Source: Pantoea cypripedii (GTDB lineage Bacteria > Pseudomonadota > Gammaproteobacteria > Enterobacterales > Enterobacteriaceae). Taken from it: DNA of 64,000 bases. The DNA lies in contig NZ_MLJI01000001.1 of NCBI RefSeq assembly GCF_002095535.1, positions 62,001 to 126,000 of the forward strand, in the 5' to 3' direction. The position numbers were made by a program, and so were the translations under genes. Below the pieces are notes generated by a model. It was not told the origin of the DNA. It worked only from the letters and a program-made list of their open reading frames with translations, and made no database searches. Shown here piece by piece: positions 35,087-44,625 of the stretch; positions within the stretch are counted from its first letter, which is position 1; the number at the start of each line of letters is the position of its first letter.

Positions 35087-37693
35087 TTAATGAGTGTTTT
35101 CTGTTTTCACGCGGCCAATACCCTGCGGCAGCAGTGATGCCAGCCAGCCCAGAAGTCGGGTGAGCAGGCTGAATAAACGACGCAGCGGCGGTGGCCCATA
35201 CTCCGCCAGACGCAGATAGCCTTTAAAGCCCAGTACCATAATGTCGGCGAGGCTTTGCACCGGTTTGTCTTCCGGGAATCCGTCCTGCCACAGCGCCCAG
35301 GTATCGGCGCGGGCAAAGGTACATTGAATAAATTCAATGTGTTGTTCGGTGGTGAGTTGATGCAGGCGGATACCGGCGCGGCGACCGAATACGCGTTGCA
35401 CCTGGCAGGGGAAGCTGAACTCCTGCTGACCGCGACGCAGCAGCAGCCATACCGGTTCCTCTTCCTGCAAGGCATCAGGCTCGCGTAGCTCGACGCCGAC
35501 GCCACCGTCTGAATAGTCGCGCAGCGTGCACGGCACCATATGACCATCTTCACGCGCAATGGCGGCGGGCATGGCAATTTCGACGCGATGGGCTTCGCGA
35601 ATCTGCCGGGCTTCAACCGATACCGCCACCGCCCCCCCAAGGATGATCATGTTGTAAATCACCCAAACCAGGCTGACCCAGATGGTGAGGATTTCGTTGG
35701 ACGGGCCGTAAGCCATACGCCAGAAGGCCATCACGATGCCCGCCAGATTCAGCAGCACCAGAATCATGTAGGGTTTGGTGATCACCCAGTCGAGATGGCG
35801 TTTTTCCACCAGGCCACCCTTGGCGGTGACATTGAATTTACCTTTGTGTGGATTGAACAGCGCCACCGTGGTGGGGCGGGCGATATACCAGGCCAGCACC
35901 GTTTCATACACTTCACTCCAGAAGGAATGTCGCCAGCGTCCCTGAATGCGCGAGTTGGTCAGGCTGGTGTGCAGCATATGTGGCAGCACGTAGATAGCGA
36001 TTGCCAGCGCCGGGGCGTAGATGATGTAGGCGTGACACAGCAGGAATGCCAGCGGGGCCAGCAGAAAGATCAAGCGCGGAATACCGGCGAGAAAATGCAG
36101 CATGGCGTTGGCGTAGCACAGGCGCTGCACCAGTTTTAACCCTTTGCCGAACAGCGGGTTATCCAGACGGAAAATCTGCACCATGCCGCGCGCCCAGCGA
36201 ATGCGCTGACCGATATGCGCCGACAGGCTTTCGGTTGCCAACCCGGCAGCCTGCGGGATGCGGATATACGCCGAGGTATAACCGCGCCGGTGCAGGCGCA
36301 GCGAGGTATGCGCATCTTCGGTGACGGTTTCCACTGCGATGCCGCCAATCTCATCCAGCGCGCTACGACGCAGCACCGCACAGGAGCCGCAGAAAAACGC
36401 CGCGTCCCAGGTATCGTTACCATCCTGCACCAGACCATAAAACAGCGAACCTTCATTCGGTGTCTGACGGAAGCGTCCGAGGTTGCGCTCAAAAGGGTCG
36501 GGGGAGAAGAAGTGGTGCGGCGTCTGCAACATCGCCAGCTGGTGATCTTGCAGGAACCAGCCCATAGAAAGTTGCAGAAACGAACGGGTCGGCACATGGT
36601 CGCAGTCAAATATCGCCACGTAGTCGCCCCGGCAGCGGGTTTTCAGCGCATGGTTGATGTTGCCCGCTTTGGCATGTTCATGGGTCGGGCGTACCACGTA
36701 TTGCACGCCGACCGTGGCGGCAAACTCGCGGAACTCGTCACGCGTACCGTCATCGAGAATATAGATATTCAGCTTATCGCGCGGCCAGTCGATGCCCATG
36801 GCGGCATAGATGGTCGGTTTCACCACGCTGAGCGGCTCGTTATAGGTCGGCACAAGGATATCGACGCTCGGCCAGCTGGAAATATCCGCAGGCATCGAAA
36901 GCGGCTGGCGATTGAGCGGCCATAATGTCTGGAAATAACCCAGCACCAGTACCGTCCAGGAGTAGGTCTCTGCGCCAATCAGCAGCAGGCCGAACGCCAG
37001 GCTGAGGGGATCATCCCAGTTAAGGGTTTCGGTATAGCGCCACCACAGATAGCGGCAGGAGACGGTGAGCGACAGCACAATCAGCATGATGGTCGACAGT
37101 CGCCCCGGTACGCGTCGCACCAGCATCGCCAGGCTCCACAGCAGCAGCACGAAAACAAACTGCGTCATGATGCCGAATGGCTGCGAAATACACAGCAGCG
37201 CCAGCAGGCTGGCAGCCATCGCGGCGGTAATAAACAGCAGCTGGCGCAGGCGCGGCGGCAAACGTTGCAGGCGCTGTTCGCAACGCAGGGTCAGGCGATG
37301 CTGCTCCAGCCTGGTCGGCAGCGCGCCAAGCCAGCGGTACAACTGCTGACGCCAGCGGAACAGCGGCCGAAACGCGTTGAAGCGCTGACGTTCGCTGCGT
37401 GGGTTGTCATCCAGCGGCAGTACCAGCAGCAGCCACAGGCTTTGCAACAGATAACGCAGGAAATCGAGCGGACGCGGGCGTTGTGGCGAAATCTGCGGAT
37501 AGTAACGCTGACGCTGTTGCAAAATACGCTGCCAACCCGGCGTTTCCAGGCGCAGCAGCGACCAGGCCAGCACGCACCACATCAGATGTAAAATGATGGT
37601 CGGCCAGCTGGCACCCTGCTGGCGTGCGGAGCGGGCGCGCCGTTGCAGCGCCTGCCACGCCTGTGGCACCAGCAACCAACGCAGCGGATTCAT
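35087..37693 (-). CDS. bcsA: BcsA, cellulose synthase catalytic subunit (UDP-forming), operon II
   Basis: An 868-residue synthase like E. coli BcsA (872). It has an N-terminal extension of about 150 residues not found in the operon I copy. Catalytic motifs are D314-D315-G316 (ILDDGTRDEF), D363-C-D365, T458-E459-D460 and Q496-RIRW; the gating loop FNVTAKGG follows. The C-terminal PilZ domain keeps both c-di-GMP motifs, REAHR and DYSDGG. In E. coli the N-terminal region interacts with the accessory BcsE/F/G module and BcsRQ, which fits the presence of bcsE, F, G and R only beside this operon. The start overlaps the bcsQ stop by four bases. Confidence 0.97.
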   Translation of the reverse strand: MNPLRWLLVPQAWQALQRRARSARQQGASWPTIILHLMWCVLAWSLLRLETPGWQRILQQRQRYYPQISPQRPRPLDFLRYLLQSLWLLLVLPLDDNPRSERQRFNAFRPLFRWRQQLYRWLGALPTRLEQHRLTLRCEQRLQRLPPRLRQLLFITAAMAASLLALLCISQPFGIMTQFVFVLLLWSLAMLVRRVPGRLSTIMLIVLSLTVSCRYLWWRYTETLNWDDPLSLAFGLLLIGAETYSWTVLVLGYFQTLWPLNRQPLSMPADISSWPSVDILVPTYNEPLSVVKPTIYAAMGIDWPRDKLNIYILDDGTRDEFREFAATVGVQYVVRPTHEHAKAGNINHALKTRCRGDYVAIFDCDHVPTRSFLQLSMGWFLQDHQLAMLQTPHHFFSPDPFERNLGRFRQTPNEGSLFYGLVQDGNDTWDAAFFCGSCAVLRRSALDEIGGIAVETVTEDAHTSLRLHRRGYTSAYIRIPQAAGLATESLSAHIGQRIRWARGMVQIFRLDNPLFGKGLKLVQRLCYANAMLHFLAGIPRLIFLLAPLAFLLCHAYIIYAPALAIAIYVLPHMLHTSLTNSRIQGRWRHSFWSEVYETVLAWYIARPTTVALFNPHKGKFNVTAKGGLVEKRHLDWVITKPYMILVLLNLAGIVMAFWRMAYGPSNEILTIWVSLVWVIYNMIILGGAVAVSVEARQIREAHRVEIAMPAAIAREDGHMVPCTLRDYSDGGVGVELREPDALQEEEPVWLLLRRGQQEFSFPCQVQRVFGRRAGIRLHQLTTEQHIEFIQCTFARADTWALWQDGFPEDKPVQSLADIMVLGFKGYLRLAEYGPPPLRRLFSLLTRLLGWLASLLPQGIGRVKTENTH

Positions 37694-38421
37694 TTATCCG
37701 TTCCCGCCACGTTGAGCAGCAGCCAGTTGGCCAGAGTGTTGATCTCTTCGCTGGCGAGGGCGTGCGGGCGATATTCACCCACCGGCTGCTTCATCATCAG
37801 CGCTTCTGCCAGCGCCTCATCCCGATGGATCACCTGGGGAATCAGGTTGTTTAGCGAACTGATCCACAGCTGATGCAGATCCTGCTGTAGCCTGCTATTG
37901 GCATTGAACTGGTTGATTAAAAACAGGGTGTGCGGCAAAAAATGTGGATGATGCAGACGCAGCTGGCAGTTGGCATCCGGGGTCAATACCTGCACCAGCC
38001 GGTCAGCGGCAGGCAAAAAAGGCAGATGCCAGAGCGACACATCCGCCGGGATATCCATAATCAACCAGCGGTATTGTGATTGCAGTGGCGGTAAAGCATT
38101 AAGCAACGGTTCAGCAAATTTCTCTCCGGCCGTGCGAATGCTTAACCCCTGCTGATGGGTTAATGCGCCGAATGGCAGAAAATCCAGCCCTGGCAGGTAA
38201 CGCTGTGCCTGGTGTTGCCACGGCTGATTAGCGAGCCGTGCGGGTGCCCAGCCAGCCGGTTCTGTGACGGGAAGATTAAAGTGAGTAGCCAGTTGATTTG
38301 CAGGGGAAAGATCGATGACCAGCACCGATTCCTGCAATGCGTTCAGCGCCCAGCCGAGCGCGGCGCAGAGCGCAGTGGCACCGCAGCCGCCGCGCAGTCC
38401 CTGGAGAGCAATCACCGGCAT
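37690..38421 (-). CDS. bcsQ: BcsQ, MinD/ParA-like cellulose synthase regulator, operon II
   Basis: A 243-residue BcsQ resembling E. coli BcsQ along its length, including the C-terminus HRDEALAEALMMKQPVGEYRPH. The nucleotide-binding loop is degenerate: LRGGCGATALC (R10 to A17) instead of KGGVGKTT. E. coli BcsQ also lacks the first lysine but keeps threonines (RGGVGTTT); here the final one is alanine. BcsQ pairs with BcsR to bind BcsE and the synthase. Whether it still hydrolyses ATP is doubtful. The start overlaps the bcsR stop by one base and its stop overlaps bcsA. Confidence 0.93.
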   Translation of the reverse strand: MPVIALQGLRGGCGATALCAALGWALNALQESVLVIDLSPANQLATHFNLPVTEPAGWAPARLANQPWQHQAQRYLPGLDFLPFGALTHQQGLSIRTAGEKFAEPLLNALPPLQSQYRWLIMDIPADVSLWHLPFLPAADRLVQVLTPDANCQLRLHHPHFLPHTLFLINQFNANSRLQQDLHQLWISSLNNLIPQVIHRDEALAEALMMKQPVGEYRPHALASEEINTLANWLLLNVAGTDK

Positions 38422-38615
38422 TAGCGTTCAGGCTCCTGTGCGGCGGTTAATTCCTGAAGTAGCGGCCAGCATGACACCAGGGTATTCAGACGCTCTGCGC
38501 GGGCAATATCAATGTAGCGAAATGCCTTTAAAGAAAAGGCCTCACTCAGGGCATTTATGTCATCCTGCTCGCCACTGGTATGTGATACCAGCGAAAAGGC
38601 ATTTTCTGTTTTCAT
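38421..38615 (-). CDS. bcsR: BcsR, small cellulose biosynthesis regulator
   Basis: A 64-residue protein equivalent to E. coli BcsR (62 residues). The conserved part runs from DINALSEAFSLKAFRYIDIA through SCWPLLQEL. BcsR binds BcsQ and is needed for cellulose production and for stable BcsA in E. coli. It is the first gene of the minus-strand operon bcsR-Q-A-B-C. It is divergent from bcsE over 199 bases; a -10-like TATAAT on the minus strand lies at 38657-38662. Confidence 0.9.
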   Translation of the reverse strand: MKTENAFSLVSHTSGEQDDINALSEAFSLKAFRYIDIARAERLNTLVSCWPLLQELTAAQEPER

Positions 38616-38656
38616 TACTTTTTTGCCACCGGAAAAACGACAACGGATGAAAAATG

Positions 38657-38779
38657 ATTATATTTATTTGAGATAAGTTTAGCGTTGACAAAAACGTTAA
38701 ACACCCACACAGATCAATGTGATTTGAGTTAGTGCGCTTATTTTTTATTTCAACAGTTCCAATCGCTGCCGTCTATAAT
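38657..38779. promoter_or_regulatory. divergent bcsR / bcsE promoter region with a palindrome
   Basis: The bcsE side shows TATAAT at 38774-38779, about 35 bases before its ATG. The bcsR side shows TATAAT on the minus strand at 38662-38657. Between them is an imperfect 26-base palindrome GTTTAGCGTT-N6-AACGTTAAAC (38677-38702, one mismatch), a candidate operator able to control both operons. The -35 elements are weak, which would suit an activator. The regulator is not identifiable. Confidence 0.5.
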
Positions 38780-38814
38780 AAACTAGCCTGGATTGTACAG
38801 ATCGCGAATCAAAT

Positions 38815-40362
38815 ATGAAAAATCTCTATGCGCTCGGCCTGCAACAGGTTCAGCAGGAATTAATTACGCTGCAAACGCCAGGGCTTTACTGGATAACCTG
38901 CCAAAGGCCGGAGGATGCGCGATCGTTGCTGCGTCAGGTGGTTAGTCACCAGCAGACGGTAACCCTGATAAGCTCGGGTGAGAAACCTCGTGCGTTGCTG
39001 ACCCCGGACCCGTTAAGCGGACCGGCACGCATTCCGTTATTTTCGCTGCCGTCGAATAAATCCAGCTTGTTACAATTGGTTAATGATTTTGCGCGCGTGT
39101 TGAATAGAAAAAACGGGCTGCTGCTGTTTTTTAGTAATACTGCGCAATGGGAAAAATTATCGTCAGAGGAGTTGACGTTCTGGCTCAAACGTATGCGTCG
39201 TCTTTTAATGGAAAAACAAATGACGCTGCTGGTAATAACTTCCGGCACATCAATAATTAACCTGCGCAATCATTTGCAGCGTTATTTTCGCCAGATTGAT
39301 GGTGTCGCGCATTTAGAGTATGAACAGGATAGCTGGCAATATCGAATTAACTGGTGGTATTCCGCCGATCGTTTGTTAGCCGACCGCGCTATCCGGCTCA
39401 ATTTCGTCGATCAGCAATTTATTGCTGCCAGCGAGTCAGAACAAAATATTCCGCTGAGCCTCAATGATGAGAATCAATTTCTCGCCGAGGAGAGCGTGCT
39501 GGAAGGTGCGCCACCGCTGTCCGCCCAGTGGCGATTGTTTAGCAATAATGATGGGGTGTATACCCGTGCGCAGCAGGCCAATGCGGCCACGGTGATCTTC
39601 AGCCTCGCCAATAACCACGACATCAATACGCTGGCGAAGATGGTCCATAGTTTGCGTCGTTCACGCGGTAACGCCCTGAAAATTGTGGTGCGCGAGATGA
39701 ACACTAGCCTGCGCTACAGCGATGAACGCCTGCTGCTGGCGTGCGGCATCAATGCCATTGTGCCGACAGCGGCAACCCTGTCGCGTTTTCTCACTACGCT
39801 GGAAGGCATTCAGGGCCAGCAATTTACACGCCATGTCCCGGCAGATCTCCCGGCGCTGATGCAGGCGTTGCAACCGTTACAGCAACGCGGTTATCTGCCG
39901 CTGGAAGTTTTTTGCGGTGCCGTGCAGAAACTGATGAAAAATACGCTGCTGCCGGAAAACGATAAAGGTTTGATGGTGGCGCTACGCCCGGTACCACAGC
40001 TGAAGCCGGAACAGGTCCTGACCCTGTGCAAACCACGTCGCTTTGGCGACCTGGTGACGCAGCGTGAGGATCGTATTTACCTGTTTCTTTCTTCCTGTCG
40101 CTTTAACGATTTGGATATTGCGCTGAAATCTATTTTTTCTCTGCCCCATGACGAGTTGTTCAGCAACCGTATGGTGTGGTTTGAGGACAACCAGATTGTG
40201 TCGGAAGTCCACAAAATGCGGCAGCTGACGCCGGTGACGCAGCATGATCTGCCTGCCGTGCCGGTGGCGGTAAACCCGGATCCGTCCCCCTCTGCGCCCC
40301 ATGCACGCGCGGCGCAGGTTCCCCAGCCGATTAGCCTGAATATTGAGGGAGCGCCGCGCTGA
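38815..40362 (+). CDS. bcsE: BcsE, c-di-GMP-binding cellulose synthase regulator
   Basis: A 515-residue BcsE. Its C-terminal GIL domain carries the c-di-GMP I-site R409-F-G-D412 (KPRRFGDLVTQREDRIYLF), matching the RxGD motif of E. coli BcsE. The N-terminal part (LYALGLQQVQQELITLQTPG, LLLFFSNTAQWEKLSSEEL) is a degenerate receiver/NTPase-like region that contacts BcsRQ. The last 40 residues are Pro/Ala-rich. BcsE boosts synthase activity by delivering c-di-GMP and partners with BcsF at the membrane. It is the first gene of bcsEFG, and its stop overlaps the bcsF ATG (ATGA). Confidence 0.95.
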   Translation: MKNLYALGLQQVQQELITLQTPGLYWITCQRPEDARSLLRQVVSHQQTVTLISSGEKPRALLTPDPLSGPARIPLFSLPSNKSSLLQLVNDFARVLNRKNGLLLFFSNTAQWEKLSSEELTFWLKRMRRLLMEKQMTLLVITSGTSIINLRNHLQRYFRQIDGVAHLEYEQDSWQYRINWWYSADRLLADRAIRLNFVDQQFIAASESEQNIPLSLNDENQFLAEESVLEGAPPLSAQWRLFSNNDGVYTRAQQANAATVIFSLANNHDINTLAKMVHSLRRSRGNALKIVVREMNTSLRYSDERLLLACGINAIVPTAATLSRFLTTLEGIQGQQFTRHVPADLPALMQALQPLQQRGYLPLEVFCGAVQKLMKNTLLPENDKGLMVALRPVPQLKPEQVLTLCKPRRFGDLVTQREDRIYLFLSSCRFNDLDIALKSIFSLPHDELFSNRMVWFEDNQIVSEVHKMRQLTPVTQHDLPAVPVAVNPDPSPSAPHARAAQVPQPISLNIEGAPR

Positions 40363-40550
40363 TGACACTAATGGACTGGGTGCAGGTCATCATCCTGCTG
40401 TTATTGATTCTGCTGTTTCTTAAATCCCTGTTGGCCCGCTGGCTGCCGCGCAGCAGCAATAGCCTGCTGATGCGCCTGCTGCCTGCTCGTGCGCTCAAGT
40501 CGGAAGGGGTCTGGCAACGGAATACGACGAAAACGGATACCAAACCGTAA
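40362..40550 (+). CDS. bcsF: BcsF, small membrane protein of the cellulose complex
   Basis: A 62-residue protein with one membrane helix (about residues 7-25, VQVIILLLLILLFLKSLLA) and a basic C-terminal tail. It corresponds to E. coli BcsF (63 residues), which recruits BcsE to the membrane and links it to BcsG. Two in-frame ATGs (40362 and 40371) are possible; the first overlaps the bcsE stop and is favoured by coupling. The stop overlaps the bcsG ATG by one base. Confidence 0.9.
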   Translation: MTLMDWVQVIILLLLILLFLKSLLARWLPRSSNSLLMRLLPARALKSEGVWQRNTTKTDTKP

Positions 40551-42187
40551 TGAGTGATAAAAAATCTTTGGCAAGCAGCGGGTGGCGTGGACTTGGCGGC
40601 TGGAATTTCTATTTTCTGCTTAAGTTTGGTCTGCTGTGGTATGGCTACCTGAACTTTCATGCGCTGAGCAACCTGGTGTTTCTCGCCTGGCTGCTGTTTC
40701 CGCTGCCGTCGCTGCGCTGGCACCGGCTGCGCAACTGGGTATCGATACCGATTGGCTTTGGCCTGTTCTGGCACGATACCTGGCTGCCGGGTCTGAGTTC
40801 GATTCTCAGCCAGGGTGATCAGGTAGCGGGGTTCTCCACCGCTTACCTGCTGGATCTGCTCGACCGCTTTATCAATTGGGAGATGATTGGTGCAGCCTTT
40901 GTGCTGCTGGTGCTGTATCTGTTTGTAGCCCAATGGATCCGTATCACGGTGCTGGTGGCGGTGGCGCTGATTTGGCTGAACGTGATCAACATTGCCGGTC
41001 CCTCTTTCAATCTGCTGCCCGGTAAAGCGGCGACGCCAGAAGTGGTGCTGAATAACCCACCCGCTGCTGGCGGTAAAACGCCGGATGCACTCGATCAATC
41101 TGCGCCGCCGACCAGCGCCAATCTTACCGCCTGGCTCAATCGTTTCTACGACAGCGAACGGCAGCGCGTTACCCATTTCCCGGACAGCCTGCCTGCGGAT
41201 TCGCAGCCGTTCGATATTCTGGTGATCAACATTTGTTCGCTGTCGTGGTCCGATCTGGATGTGGCGCAGCTGCGCAATCATCCGCTGTGGCACCACTTCG
41301 ACATCATGCTGGATAATTACAACTCGGCCACCGGCTATAGCGGCCCGGCGGGGATTCGTTTGCTGCGCGCCAGCTGCGGACAGACCTCGCACAGCAACCT
41401 GTATAAAGCCACCGATCAGCGTTGCTACCTGTTTGATAACCTGGCAAAACTCGGTTTCAAGCAGGAACTGATGATGGACCATACCGGCGTGTTCGGTAAC
41501 TATCTGCAAGAGCTGCGTGATTATGGTGATATGCAGGCTCCGCTGATGTCGCAAAACGGCATCGCGCCGGAGCTGACCTCGTTTGACGGCTCGACGGTGT
41601 TTAATGATGGTCAGCTGATGCAGCGCTGGCTGGATGAACGCAGCAAGAGTAACGATGCGCGCAGCGCCACCTTCTATAACCTGATCCCGCTGCATGATGG
41701 CACACGCGAACTGGGCAGCACCCGCACCGCGCCCTGGCAACCGCGCGCCAAGGTGTTGTTTGACCAGCTCGACACCTTCCTGACCAATCTGGAGAAATCC
41801 GGGCGGCGTGTGATGGTGCTGGTGGTGCCGGAGCACGGTGCAGCGTTGCAGGGCGATAAGATGCAGATGTCCGGTTTGCGTGATATCCCCAGCCCGTCAA
41901 TTACCCATGTGCCGGTGGGGATCAGCTTTGTGGGAATGAAGGCACCGCATCAGGGCCAGCCATTGACCATTAATACGCCCACCAGCATGCTGGCCCTTTC
42001 GGAGCTTATTTCCCGCGTGGTGGATGGTCAGGTATTTAATGCGCCGAATGTGAATATGTCAGCGCTGACCGATAATCTGCCGCAAACGCCGGTGGTATCG
42101 GAAAATGATAATGCGGTGGTGATGATGTATCAGGGCAAACCCTGGATTCGTCTTAATGGCGGTGATTGGGTAGCGTACCCGCAATAA
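40550..42187 (+). CDS. bcsG: BcsG, cellulose phosphoethanolamine transferase
   Basis: A 545-residue inner-membrane enzyme (E. coli BcsG has 559). Four or five N-terminal helices span residues about 20-170. A periplasmic alkaline-phosphatase-fold domain follows, with NICSLSWSDLD, the nucleophile-serine segment GYSGPAGIRLLRASCGQTSH, and the metal ligands in VVPEHGAALQGDK. It adds phosphoethanolamine to secreted cellulose, the modification that gives E. coli and Salmonella biofilms their strength. It ends the bcsEFG operon. A long perfect stem-loop follows nine bases after its stop. Confidence 0.95.
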   Translation: MSDKKSLASSGWRGLGGWNFYFLLKFGLLWYGYLNFHALSNLVFLAWLLFPLPSLRWHRLRNWVSIPIGFGLFWHDTWLPGLSSILSQGDQVAGFSTAYLLDLLDRFINWEMIGAAFVLLVLYLFVAQWIRITVLVAVALIWLNVINIAGPSFNLLPGKAATPEVVLNNPPAAGGKTPDALDQSAPPTSANLTAWLNRFYDSERQRVTHFPDSLPADSQPFDILVINICSLSWSDLDVAQLRNHPLWHHFDIMLDNYNSATGYSGPAGIRLLRASCGQTSHSNLYKATDQRCYLFDNLAKLGFKQELMMDHTGVFGNYLQELRDYGDMQAPLMSQNGIAPELTSFDGSTVFNDGQLMQRWLDERSKSNDARSATFYNLIPLHDGTRELGSTRTAPWQPRAKVLFDQLDTFLTNLEKSGRRVMVLVVPEHGAALQGDKMQMSGLRDIPSPSITHVPVGISFVGMKAPHQGQPLTINTPTSMLALSELISRVVDGQVFNAPNVNMSALTDNLPQTPVVSENDNAVVMMYQGKPWIRLNGGDWVAYPQ

Positions 42188-42195
42188 ATATATAA

Positions 42196-42233
42196 CGGCA
42201 CAACCAGCGCGATTTATCGCGCTGGTTGTGCCG
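42196..42233. repeat. 18-bp perfect stem-loop built on the REP core, after bcsG
   Basis: 42196-42213 (CGGCACAACCAGCGCGAT) pairs with 42216-42233 around TT. Its centre GCGCGATTTATCGCGC is the REP core seen at 10386, 28879, 28915 and 55406, extended here by symmetrical flanks. It may act as the 3' end of bcsEFG; no T-run follows. Confidence 0.85.
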
Positions 42234-42383
42234 GTACGTTAATTAGTCCGAATAATGTCTTTTATCCCCTCTCCAGCCGATTTTGCGACTTTCTCCCGGC
42301 GAAAAAAAACCGTGATCTGGGATATACTTGCTGCGCATTTTCCTGTCTGATAACACGGCTAAGAGTTGCCGGGAGAGATTTTG

Positions 42384-44396
42384 TTGCGCGTCAGTCGTTC
42401 CTTAACGATTAAGCAGATGGCCACAGTCTCCACCGTGGCGTTGGTTACCATCTGTATTTTCATCGTCATCCAGTTATTTCATTTTGTGCAGCAGCGCAGG
42501 ATTGACTACGCCCAGCAGATGGAGAATGTGGCGCATACCGTGCGTCAGCCGCTGTCCGAAGCGGTGTTAAAAGCCGATATCCCCCAGGCAGAACGCATAC
42601 TGAATACCCTGAAACCCTCCGGCATTCTGTCACGCGCCGATGTGGTGCTGCCCAATGCGTTTCAGGCGCTACACGCGGATTTTGAAGTTGAGAAACCAAT
42701 TCCACGACTGGTGGCGCGTTTGTTTGAGTTGCCAGTACAAATTACGCTGCCACTGTATTCGGTAGAACGGACCGGGCTGCCGAAGCCGATTGCCTACCTG
42801 GTATTACAGGCAGATTCATCCCGGGTGTATCAGTTCATCCTCAGTACTCTGGCAACAATGATCACCACGTATCTGCTGCTGGCACTGATTTTGTCGGTAT
42901 CCATCAGCTGGTGTATCAACCGGTTGGTGGTGCACCCGCTACGTAATATTTCGCGTGATTTGCAGGAGCTGCCGCCGCAGTCAATCCTGACGCATAAGTT
43001 GCCGCTGCCCAACAACCATCGCGACGACGAAATTGGTATGTTGATCCGCAGTTATAATCGCAACCAGCAGGTACTGGAGTCGATTCACGATGAAATGAGC
43101 CGACTGACGACGCACTTTGCCGTCACCGATTTACCGAATCGCGCGCTGTTTCTGGCGCTGCTTGATCAGCACCTCAGCCATCCGCATCGTCATAACCCCT
43201 GGGGGGTGATGGTGATCCGCATCGAAACCTTGCAGGATGCGAACGGGGTGTTGAGCGATGAGCAGCGCGATATCCTGATGCTGACACTGGTGGAGAAAAT
43301 CCGCAGCACTATCGATGATCATACGCTGCTGGCACAAACCGGACCCAGCGACTTCGCGCTGCTGATGAAGCGCGCGCACAATCCTTTTCGATCGATGCGA
43401 CTGGCGCGCAATCTGATGCTGCGCATCAACCAGCCGGTCAATCTGCAACAATTGCAGCTGCGGCCTAACGCCAGCATCGGTCTCGCGTTGCATGACGACA
43501 CGCCCATTTCCGCCAGTGAACAACTTGATCGTGCCACTTCCGCGATGATGTCGGCGCGCCATCAGGGTAAAAACCAGATCCTGTTCTTCGACCCGGCACT
43601 GACTGAGCGGGCGCAGAAGCGCCTGACGCAGGAGCATGACATTTTGCAGGGGTTGCAGGATGAAGAGTTTGCGCTGTATCTGCAGCCGCAAATCAATATG
43701 GCGACCGGGGAGCTGGCCGGAGCGGAAGCGCTGTTGCGCATGCGTCAGCCAGATGGCAGCTGGGGGTTATCGGAAGAGTTTATCGCCAGCGCCGAGGAGA
43801 TTGGCGTGATTGCGTCCATTGGCCGCTGGGTGTTTGAAGAATCCTGCCGCATTATCGCTGCGTGGCAGAAGCAGGGCATTAATATCCCGCTCAGTGTCAA
43901 TATCTCGGCGGTGCAACTGCGCGACCCCAGCGTGGTCAGCCATTTGCAGGGGCTGCTGGCGCGTCATCGTATTACGCCGGGCAACTTTGTGCTGGAAATT
44001 ACCGAAACCGCGCAGATTGGCGATGCTGAACAGGCGATGGCGTTGCTGCGCATGTTGCAGCAGACCGGGGTGGCCGTGGCACTGGATGATTTCGGTATGG
44101 GCTACTCCAACCTCAACTATCTGCATCAGTTTAAGGCGTTGCCGGTCAATAAGTTAAAGATGGACCGCAGCTTTGTCGCCGTCCTGCCGGATGATGACAC
44201 CATGGTACGCATCGTGGCCGCCATCGCGGACATTATCCATCTGGATGTGATTGCCGAAGGGGTGGAAACCGCCGAACAACGTGACTGGCTGCTGGCACGC
44301 GGTATCACCATTGGGCAGGGCTATCTCTATGCCGAGGCGCTGCCGCTGAATGTCTTCAACCAACGCTGGCTTGACAAGTTATCACCCGCCGAATAA
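42384..44396 (+). CDS. hmsP: HmsP/PdeK-type phosphodiesterase (degenerate GGDEF, intact EAL)
   Basis: A 670-residue inner-membrane protein like E. coli YhjK/PdeK and Yersinia HmsP. The start is a TTG (42384, or 42381) with GGGAGAG at 42371-42377; it matches the RVSRSLTIKQMA N-terminus of the E. coli protein, and no ATG is available. Two helices flank a periplasmic sensor (about 30-150), followed by a HAMP-like linker. The GGDEF-domain site is degraded (TGPSDFALL in place of GGDEF). The EAL domain is complete, with GAEALLRM, NISAVQL, EITETAQI, DDFGMGYSNL and EGVETAEQ. It lowers c-di-GMP and so limits biofilm polysaccharide. It sits between bcsG and dctA, as pdeK does beside bcs in E. coli. Confidence 0.93.
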   Translation: MRVSRSLTIKQMATVSTVALVTICIFIVIQLFHFVQQRRIDYAQQMENVAHTVRQPLSEAVLKADIPQAERILNTLKPSGILSRADVVLPNAFQALHADFEVEKPIPRLVARLFELPVQITLPLYSVERTGLPKPIAYLVLQADSSRVYQFILSTLATMITTYLLLALILSVSISWCINRLVVHPLRNISRDLQELPPQSILTHKLPLPNNHRDDEIGMLIRSYNRNQQVLESIHDEMSRLTTHFAVTDLPNRALFLALLDQHLSHPHRHNPWGVMVIRIETLQDANGVLSDEQRDILMLTLVEKIRSTIDDHTLLAQTGPSDFALLMKRAHNPFRSMRLARNLMLRINQPVNLQQLQLRPNASIGLALHDDTPISASEQLDRATSAMMSARHQGKNQILFFDPALTERAQKRLTQEHDILQGLQDEEFALYLQPQINMATGELAGAEALLRMRQPDGSWGLSEEFIASAEEIGVIASIGRWVFEESCRIIAAWQKQGINIPLSVNISAVQLRDPSVVSHLQGLLARHRITPGNFVLEITETAQIGDAEQAMALLRMLQQTGVAVALDDFGMGYSNLNYLHQFKALPVNKLKMDRSFVAVLPDDDTMVRIVAAIADIIHLDVIAEGVETAEQRDWLLARGITIGQGYLYAEALPLNVFNQRWLDKLSPAE

Positions 44397-44625
44397 TCAC
44401 CTGATTTATTGATTTTCCTTGCGAAATTGCATAACTCTCGCTTGCTGAAGCGTTTCAGTTCATAGTTAGAGTTTTGTAACTTTTGTAAGGAATGTAACCC
44501 TATATTAATCCTGTTAACCGGATGTTATTTTCCCTGAGGTCGGCAGGGTCTTCCCGGACCCCGCAACGACCTCATCAAATTATTAAATAAATGACGGTGA
44601 AATCCGTCTTCACTGGACACCTGTT

